64,000 nucleotides of DNA from Strongyloides papillosus (lineage: Eukaryota > Nematoda > Chromadorea > Rhabditida > Strongyloididae), in the NCBI GenBank assembly GCA_005656395.1, contig SRSI01000078.1, forward strand, positions 1,488,001-1,552,000. Reading direction: 5' to 3'. How positions within the stretch are numbered: position 1 is the first letter of the stretch; each line of letters starts with the position of its first letter. The position numbers were made by a program, and so were the translations under genes. Shown in pieces: positions 56,432 to 64,000 of the stretch. The notes below the pieces were generated by a model. That model ran no database searches. It was not told the DNA's origin and worked only from the letters and a program-made list of their open reading frames with translations.

Positions 56432-57190
56432 AAACAAAGACAATTTTTCCATCATAGAATAAAATTTAGCATATAAACTTTATAATAATATGTCTTTTTG
56501 AATACTTATGTTTTTTATTCTTATTATCATATTAAGACGATAAGAAAAAACAATATAAACATCTGAAAAAAAATTGTTTGTATTACTAAATATGTCAAGA
56601 AAGTAAATTTAAAAGTATGTTAAATTAAAATATGTTTCATATTGATATAAGTATTATTTATTTATAATTTTGAAAAATAAACTTTCTTAATACTTTTATT
56701 ACAATATTGGATAACGTTAGTGAAACTTATAAAAGTAACTATTTCTTATCCTTTATATATAAAGAAATCAAAAGTAGAAGAAGTATAAATGAAGTACTTT
56801 AAGTTAAAATCAATCCTTCTATACTACCATGAAACAATATTTTAAAAAAGTATAAGAAGGATGAAATTAACAATAAAAGCAAGAACTAACAAATAAGAAT
56901 GTACTACAAAAAAGTACAATTCTATCAGTAATATTTTTTAAATTATGTAAAAATAATCAATAAATGATTGCTAATTATACCAGAATTGTTCCTAAATGAA
57001 AAAAACTTAATCAAAACAATTATTTTACTTTTACTCTCCATATAATATTATAATTATTCTATCAATTATCTAAATTTTGAATTTTAATTTAAATATATAG
57101 TGATATGATAAATTGAATAATTTTATATTTAAATTCTTAATTTTTTTCCTATAAATAATTAATTTTTTTTCAATAATATCATTATTTGTA
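56432..57190. other. Intergenic gap
   Basis: AT-rich, about 760 bp. Nothing recognised. Confidence 0.5.
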
Positions 57191-58324
57191 ATGACTGATA
57201 AAGACATTAATGTTAATGAGGTTGTTCCTGACTTTGATATTAATGAAGAATGTTATATTGTAGAAAAAGAGAGTCATGAAATATATTCTATCCAAAGTCT
57301 CGTGAAAGTGGGAAGATTCAATTTATGTTACAGTGGTATTCGTAAAAAAACTAAGAAAGAAATTTGTATGAAGCCTCTCTCAGTTAATGGGCATCTTATG
57401 ATTAAAGAAATAATGAGTTTTTTCAAATCAGAACCAGAAAAATGTAAAGTTTTCTTATCTATTATTGATATAGTAATAGCAGATTCCATAAGAACAAATT
57501 TCGTAGTTTTGGATGGAACTTTTATAAACTTAGCTGAAGTATTCAATATGAAAGATCAAGAAATAGTGGATCGTGAACACGTTTTTTTGAAACATTCACT
57601 AAGAGCAATCAAATTTTTACACAAAAATGGTTTCATTCATGGGAATTTAAGTATAACATCATTTTGGTTAAAATTTAATCCAAAGAAAGAGGCTATCTCT
57701 ATTCATCACTACAAATACATAGAAGAAATTTTACTTGCTGATCTTGAATATTGTATAAAGATCAAAGACAATGCGGATAATTCGGAAATAAAAAAGATTT
57801 CTGAACAAAGAATGTTATCAAAACCAAAAAGTTATAAATATTGTGCCCTTGGTTTACATAAAGGTGAAAAAATGTGTATGAAGTTTGATTTCGAAAGTAT
57901 ATACTATATTTTGGTTGAATTATATGAGAAAAAATTACCATGGGATAAATTTTGTGATGATGAGACGTTAATTAGAAGAGAAAAAGAAAGAATGAGATCA
58001 CCGACATATGATTTTTTTAGAAATATACCAGAACATCTTGCTGAAATAATATGCTTTATTGATAAAAAGAGTCCCGATAAAGTACCAGATACAGAAGATA
58101 TTAAATAAAGATTTTACCATTATTTGAAAAAAAAATCATTTTACGACGAGGATAACTATATTCTTGGTGATTCTGATTATACGCGTACTGCAGAACATTA
58201 CCGTTTAATTAGAAAACGAAGGGAAGAAAGTAAAGAACCCTTTAGTAACTCTATATATGAAGAGATAATAGGCGAAGATAAAAAACAGAAGAAAGTTTTA
58301 CCTATTAAACAATTAAAAATTTAA
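57191..58324 (+). pseudogene. CK1/TTBK-like pseudokinase with in-frame stop
   Basis: The frame from 57191 runs 305 codons to TAA at 58106-58108. The same frame then continues 71 codons to 58324 (RFYHYLKKKSFYDED... PIKQLKI). The kinase fold is CK1/TTBK-like: a weak nucleotide loop (LVKVGRFNLCYSG), Lys in ICMKPLS, FLHKNGFIHGNLSITSFW and FDFESIYYILVELYEKKLPW. Catalytic residues are lost: HRD is HGN, and DFG is replaced by ADLEY. So it cannot be a normal kinase. The TAA falls where the intact TTBK at 35552-36670 continues into its last helix, so the downstream 71 codons look like the original C-terminus. Options are a recent nonsense mutation, stop readthrough, a functional shortened pseudokinase, or a base error. 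No frameshifts are seen, so loss is recent or the frame is still selected. Confidence 0.7.
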
Positions 58325-60143
58325 ATAATAATCTGTATATTATTTTAAATTATTGAAAGTTTAATATTACCATTTTTCAATTTTTTATTTTAACAAAATA
58401 TTTAGTAATCATATTATTTTTAACTGTATATTAATATTTAAAAATTTTACTTGCATATAATATTATCATTAAAAAAATAATTCATGAAATTAAAAAATAA
58501 ACTACTTGTAAAGATATCAGCAACATACTTGAAATCGTAAAATATAATTGTCTTTTATAATTAGTCTTGGTGTACACTTATCTAAAATATTTAACCATTT
58601 TTCCTGAGTAGATATTTGTGTATGTACATGTAGATTTAATTTTACAATAAATAGAACAATCATCGCAATAATATAATGTATATTTTGTCCTTATTATAAT
58701 TTTTAACCTTTCCATCTGTTATATTTATGTAATATGTATGAAAAAATACTCTTTCAAGGTACATTTTCCTACCTAAAGTGATAGTAATTATTTTTTCTAT
58801 TTAAATTCTACCACACCCTAAATGCCTCATAATTTATAAAGGCGTATTTGCTTTTTTATATAGAACTTTACCATTTCAATATGTGTTTATTTTTCTTCTA
58901 TCCAATCTATAACAAAAAAAACAGAACTAATTTTATAAAACATTTTTAAAACACCTCGTTTACTTAAGTCCCCTCTAACTTTTGTTGTAAATTGTAAAAA
59001 TTGTTTAAAAGTATAAAAAAATTAGTTCACTATCAACATAGCTTATCTCTTCTTCTAATATACTATAGAATAACGATATATTGTTATTTATTTAACTTTC
59101 TCTTTAAACAAAACCTTTTTTTTGAAGATGGTAATTATGAAGCTCTCAAATTTTCAATTTTAATTTAATGTAAACATAAATTTCTGTAATTAAAATATCA
59201 TTTCTCATTAATCATACCTACATTTGATTGTTTTTGTATACTCTATATATTGAAAGATGTATTTTTAGAAGTACTTTAAATTGCTAATAAATGTTTAATG
59301 TTATGGAGTTTGTTCTACCAACTGTTGATAATAGTATTTAACCAGATAAAAAACTATTAAATATTTATTAATTCCTATGGTTAAAAGCAGAAGATAATTA
59401 TAAATTACATACTTTAACTCTTTTTATAATTTTAAAAAGGTAATAACTCTTGTCTATTAATTTTTTATCTCGCTCTCACTTTGTATAATTATTTACCTCC
59501 TACATTTTACACGTGTAACATTCCTAAAAAGGCATCCCCGCTCCAAAAACGAGATATCCATCTTCCAGACGCACCATTAATTTAGCATTAAAATTCAAGA
59601 CAATGACACATTACCAAAAAAAACATTAGTAATTTAATATTATCACTCTAAGACCCTCGAGTGTTTTTCTTTCTAAAAATAGACAATTATATATGTGTTG
59701 TAACAATTAATGTCTATTCATTTTGCTATTTGCGATGATTAACTGTTTTCCTTCTTTTACTGGCACTACTAATCTATTATTTTAATCTCATAGTACTACT
59801 TATACTATTTTTTTCTTATCTCCTACACCTAAATATTACGCGATATTTTTCTTTTCATATTCTCAAGTACAAACAACACACAAACTGATATCCCTTCTTT
59901 CATATATTTTCAGAGGTGTTAATATCAAAAGGAGAATTTAAAAATTTCTACTCAAATGGTTTGCTTTAAAACTGTTATCTCATCATAAAGCAATCATTTA
60001 ACGATTTTACGGGCTATCTTTTTTTATTTGTCTACTATCTCTAGGTACTCAATTATTAAATCACAAAAAAGGTAATTCTTTGAAATTTTTTTTTTCGTAT
60101 TTTTATAATCAAATTTAGTAAAAGATTATATCGGAAATTGAGA
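58325..60143. other. 1.8-kb intergenic gap
   Basis: AT-rich. A short less AT-rich patch at ~59515-59580 (AAGGCATCCCCGCTCC...) has no recognised identity. No gene supported. Confidence 0.45.
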
Positions 60144-61408
60144 ATGGTCTGGACAAAGAGCAACAGCATATCCTCAGAAGGACCAGGTCTCCTATCTGAA
60201 AAACCAAGGACAAACGATCAAACAATCCAGGAGTAAGAGATTATGGTCCTGGAGTCAATGTACCCCGATAACATAATATCAGTGGAAACTATGACAGCCT
60301 TGAAGACCTGGCAACTAACAGATATTTTCATGTTAATCAAGCCAACAGAGTCAATGAGTAGACATGAAATGGTGAAGAAGGAGAATGTTAACGGGAAGGT
60401 TGGGTGAAGTTTAGAGGAAATTAACAATAAGGTTTATGTTAAGGTGCAATTTTTGTGTAATACTGTTTACCCTGATAAGTAAGTTATCTTTTTGTGGTAA
60501 AGTTATGTGTTACCTGTTGTTTTGTAGTGTCCCAACGATAGGGATCATTGAATCTAAAGGCCTTCAGGAGAGGGATAAAGATAAGTTGTTCAGTAAGGCA
60601 GATGAAAGAAAGGGTGATCCGATGATAGCTGATTTGTATGCTGAAGCAAGTGATTTTTTGTATGAGCTATAGGAACCACGGACAAAAAATTTACATGAGA
60701 AGATGTTAGTTAAGGAGACTGAGAAAAGTATGCAGATGTCTATGGAGAATGACATAATCAATAAAGCTACCTATGAGGAGGTTGAGGCAGAAACCAAGAG
60801 GCGAGAAAAGATACAGGAAGAGAAGGAGTTCTATGAAAGAAAAAGACTTGAATCTCTCAACAAACCAAAAACTCTCGGTGCCGTCGGTGAAGGTGAAATG
60901 ATAACATGTATTGATGGGCAAAGCAGAATGTTATAAATCCAGAAAAGAGAGGGTGATGAAGTCATATCAACGAGAAGGAAGGTAACTAGTAATCATGTCA
61001 GGGAATTCACCGTCGTCGATCAGGTCTCCCAAATCTACGTATCAGAATGGACACTCCAATGGAGGGACCATGTCAGGAAATTCCAACAATTCGGCAGGAA
61101 AAGTAACAACATCTCACCATCTCCCTCCAAAACACAACCACCCGACTTCAGTACCTTCTTCAACGATCTAGATCGATTCATCCACTCAGCCAACGTCAAC
61201 ATCACTCTACCCATATATCTTCATAACAAAAAAAGAAATAGTAGATGAATCCAATCACGTCCATACAAAAGTTATCGTTGGACAGTTAATCAATCGTGCT
61301 GATAGATCGTTAGAAGATGTCTTTGATCACTTTGAACAATCAGAGTACGGGGAAATATTGATACCAAGAGTTGCTTGTCAGGCTGTGTGTGTTCTGAAGT
61401 GGTTGCAT

Positions 61409-61555
61409 TGTTGCCACTCCCAGAAGGAGGGGCAGAAAACATCATATAAATAAGATATATTATTATAATTTGATTATTGTTAGAAAATAACCTATTTATA
61501 TATTTTAATAATAAAATATTAACTTACCTAAATCGCTACACCCGGGGCTATTACA
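61409..61555. mobile_element. 147-bp LTR-like insertion in the GCN2 pseudogene
   Basis: Starts TGTTGCCACTCC and ends GGGGCTATTACA, so it has TG...CA ends with TGT/ACA. It is flanked by GCAT on both sides (61405-61408 and 61556-61559). Removing it with one GCAT joins WLH to EENLIHGRLG, exactly the expected GCN2 reading. Short for a solo LTR, so it may be an internally deleted LTR or a small MITE. Confidence 0.65.
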
Positions 61556-62584
61556 GCATGAGGAGAATTTAATTCACGGTAGATTGGGTTTGGATTGTAT
61601 ATGGTTGACTTCAAATGATTGTATACGAATTAGTGATTGGTTTATTACGGGAAGATTAGCTAAGTTTGCTGAGGAGTGGGATCATTTGGTGAAGGATTGT
61701 AAGCCGAAGGTTTTGAGTAGACATGGATCTTCTACAGAGACCGAGAATGGTAGCGGGGATTGTCAGGTTTATGGCAGGAGTACTAAAGCTGATTTAGTCA
61801 ATCTTGGGCGAGTTCTTCAGGTTATGTCGACGAGGATATAAGAGATTAAGTATAGGAAGAATGTTCTTCAGGTAACTAGTTCGGGGACTTTACAACAGAA
61901 GGAGATTGATTTGAATAATTTTATTCAAGAGTATGATAAAGTTAAGTCTATAGATCAGTTGTGTAATCACAATTTTTTGACAATGCCGAGATCATGGTTT
62001 CCTGGAGCTAGCAAGAAAGAAATAGAAGATTTGACAAAGTTTGATAATTATAGGTTAACAGACTTCTTCTTGGTATCCTATCTTGGTAAAGGTGGTTTCG
62101 GTGAGGTTTTTTTGGCCAATAACAAGTTGGATGGTAACAATTATGCTATCAAAAGAATTCCTTTATTTTTAAGTTCCAAGGAGATGCAAAAGAAGATCAT
62201 TAATGAAGCACGATTGTTCTCAAAGCTACATCATCCTAACGTTGTAAGATACTACAATGCCTGGGTTTCTAAATGTGTCATATGCAAAGACGGCAACAGC
62301 AAGAGTACCCCAGCAGATAACAATGATAAGGACAAAAACGCTGTTGACGATAACAGTAAATCAAAAAGTGAAGAAAACCAAGATAGTTACGCAGATTGGG
62401 AGCCAAGTTATACATACAACGACAATGATTACTCATCCAGTGGTGATAGCGACAACGAGGATAATGATGAGGAGTCTGTAGGGGATAGCTCTAGGATAAC
62501 ACCAGTCTCAAGAAAGTTAACATTCCCTATTCAAACGCAATTCAATGGTAATTTCAGGAAGACATCAAGGACTATCTTTGCTAC

Positions 62585-62970
62585 GTAATGGGTTTGCCAC
62601 ATTAAATAATGACAACTTAAATAAGGTTTTATTTAATAATACCAGTAAAACAGAATGAAAATATATAGTTATTAGTTATTTATTAGTACAATTTCCTTCT
62701 TATTTAGTTCCAGGCCTTGTAGACTCCGAACTGCAATGACCACAACTGTAGCTCTAACATCTGGCAACTGCTAACTGACAATCACTAATAGCAACTACTG
62801 ACGGCTACTGACAACTACTCTGCCTTGAGTCCCTGATCTACTCCCTTTTATATTCTACTAGATTTCGCAATTATTGCGAAATAAAAATATTTTTATTTTC
62901 GACTTCTTATTTCTAGAAGTTTCCATTATTTTTATTTTCAGCCTCTTGGCTTCTAGGAGTTTCTATTACA
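62585..62970. mobile_element. 386-bp solo-LTR-like insertion in the GCN2 pseudogene
   Basis: Flanked by a 5-bp direct repeat GCTAC (62580-62584 and 62971-62975), the duplication size typical of LTR elements. Ends are GTAATGGG and CTATTACA, nearly the inverted pair TGTAAT/ATTACA with the first T lost. The interior is non-coding. Removing it with one GCTAC copy rejoins RTIFAT to PQGLNMTSQ in frame. It ends in the same CTATTACA as the insertion at 61409. Confidence 0.7.
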
Positions 62971-64000
62971 GCTACACCACAAGGTTTGAATATGACTAGT
63001 CAATCTAATTTGAATAAATCCCATGATCATGATATAATGTCAGAGAATGAACATATATCAGAATCTTCTGATTTTGAGGTATTATTCGAGAATGATGAAG
63101 TCGAAGAGGATGATTCTGTTGTCAACGATCACCTATCTACATTAAGTCAATCAACTATGGGAAGAAAAAGTGTTGGGAGTACCTTATGCCCTTCAGACAA
63201 TGGAGTCTAAGAGGAAGTAGTGAAGATGTCGATGAGGCATCCTCTGATAATGAATGTGGAAAGAAAAATGAGAAAGACGAACGGACTTTTGAGATACTGT
63301 TCATTCAGATGGTGTATTGCGAGAAGCAGACATTAAGAAATCTTATCGATTCCGGTAATTTGATGACTAATCCCGAGGAGATATGGAGATTATTTAGAGA
63401 AATGTTAGCTGGTTTAGATTATATACATAAAAAAGCTATGATTCATCGGGATATTAAATCACTGAATATTTTTATTGATGTGCATAATAATGTTAAAATT
63501 GGTGATTTTTGTTTAGCAACTATTGATGTTAATGGAAGAAGGAATCACGTTAATTTACCAGACCATAATGGGTCGGCAACAAATCCCGACGAGGTATTGT
63601 CTCAGGGAGGTGGGGATTTGACTCAAGATGTTGAAACGGCTTTGTATACAGCTCCAGAGTTGCATGCGGATTCCGGTTATAGAGGGAAACCATATACCTC
63701 AATCAAAGATAGATGTTTACAGTCTTGGTTTTGTTTTATTTGAGATGTTTTATTGTCCTCTATCATTGGATATGAAGAGATTAGTTATTCTACCGAAATT
63801 AAGGAATTCATTTGAGTTTCCAAAAGATTTTGGTTGTGAAATAACTACAACCCAAGCAAAAAAGGTAAAGATGTAGTCAATTGGATGTTTCAGAAGGATC
63901 AAAATAAAGGACCATCGATTAGTGATTTAATTAAATCAGAGCGTGTACCGTTGATTGGTGTCGAGGAGAATGAATTCCAGGTTGCTGTCAAGGAAATACT

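Larger units (their letters stand above)
60144..64000 (+). pseudogene. gcn-2: GCN2 (eIF2alpha kinase) pseudogene, runs off window
   Basis: Homology to GCN2 is continuous in domain order. RWD domain: ATG 60144, EIMVLESMYPDNI, then a 49-bp intron (60479-60527) joining NTVYPDN to VPTIGIIESKGL. Next come the charged linker (60690-60900), a partial pseudokinase (DRSLEDVFDHFEQ; NLIHGRLGLDCIW), the kinase N-lobe (LGKGGFGEVFLANNKLDG, YAIKRIPL), an acidic insert, and the C-lobe (MIHRDIKSLNIF, IGDFCLAT). In-frame stops: 60234 TAA, 60405 TGA, 60670 TAG, 60934 TAA, 61839 TAA. Frame changes: the A7 tract at 61228-61234, ~63160-63210, ~63690-63715, and the A6 tract at 63858-63863. DFG is DFC. Two insertions split it (61409-61555 and 62585-62970). 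G+C is visibly higher than in the neighbouring DNA. HRD and the ATP lysine remain, so decay is fairly recent. It may be a dead duplicate of a working gcn-2 elsewhere. Confidence 0.85.

Noticed and set aside
61409..62975. The two GCN2 insertions read as introns
   Set aside because: Both end TTACAG and could mimic acceptors, but splicing at GT/AG positions gives stops, while excision with one target duplication restores the GCN2 reading.

Overview
The window is eukaryotic nuclear DNA, very AT-rich in the gaps, with short introns (often 40-75 bp), GT-AG boundaries with TTTTAG/TTTCAG acceptors, and a metazoan gene set. Gene content (co-Smad, TTBK-type kinase, TWK-type K2P channel, nematode-style globin, GABA-A-like channel pair, pepsin-like protease) and base composition point to a nematode, most likely a clade IV Strongyloides-like species. 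The species is inferred from composition and families, not from a marker gene.

Layout: 2193-4704 (+) co-Smad (TGF-beta signalling); 5589-11957 (-) polybromo/PBAF subunit in three exons, whose 1.1-kb intron holds a GC-richer island; 12.0-18.8 kb gene-poor, with a 482-bp terminal-inverted-repeat element; 18832-21331 (+) type I diacylglycerol kinase; 21989-24542 (-) EXTL3/RIB-2 heparan sulfate glycosyltransferase; 25755-26796 (-) claudin-like four-span protein; 28208-28288 (-) tRNA-Ser(AGA); 29643-30912 (-) pepsin-like aspartic protease with one abnormal acceptor; 31527-32317 a ~790-bp element with palindromic ends; 32733-35235 (-) INTS13/Asunder; 35552-36670 (-) TTBK-like kinase; 36862-37959 (-) dihydroceramide desaturase; 39916-42103 (+) K2P potassium channel; 42477-43733 (-) globin that appears to lack the proximal histidine; 45981-48265 (-) and 50409-52392 (+) two GABA-A-like receptor subunits head to head; 52597-54015 (-) unrecognised Ser/Thr-rich protein; 54548-55642 (-) ER DnaJ (DNAJB11/ERdj3); 56099-56431 (+) small tail-anchored protein; 57191-58324 (+) CK1-like pseudokinase with an in-frame stop; 60144 to the window end (+) a GCN2 (eIF2alpha kinase) pseudogene.

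Most genes are unrelated housekeeping, signalling or neuronal genes. The two divergent receptor subunits could form one receptor from a shared promoter region. The main anomaly is the right end: a GC-richer, full-length GCN2 relic with stops of all three types, several frameshifts and two insertions with TG/CA-like ends and 4-5 bp target duplications. Removing each insertion with one duplication copy restores the local reading frame. All exon structures were worked out by eye from reading frame, splice signals and protein-family expectation; none has transcript support here.
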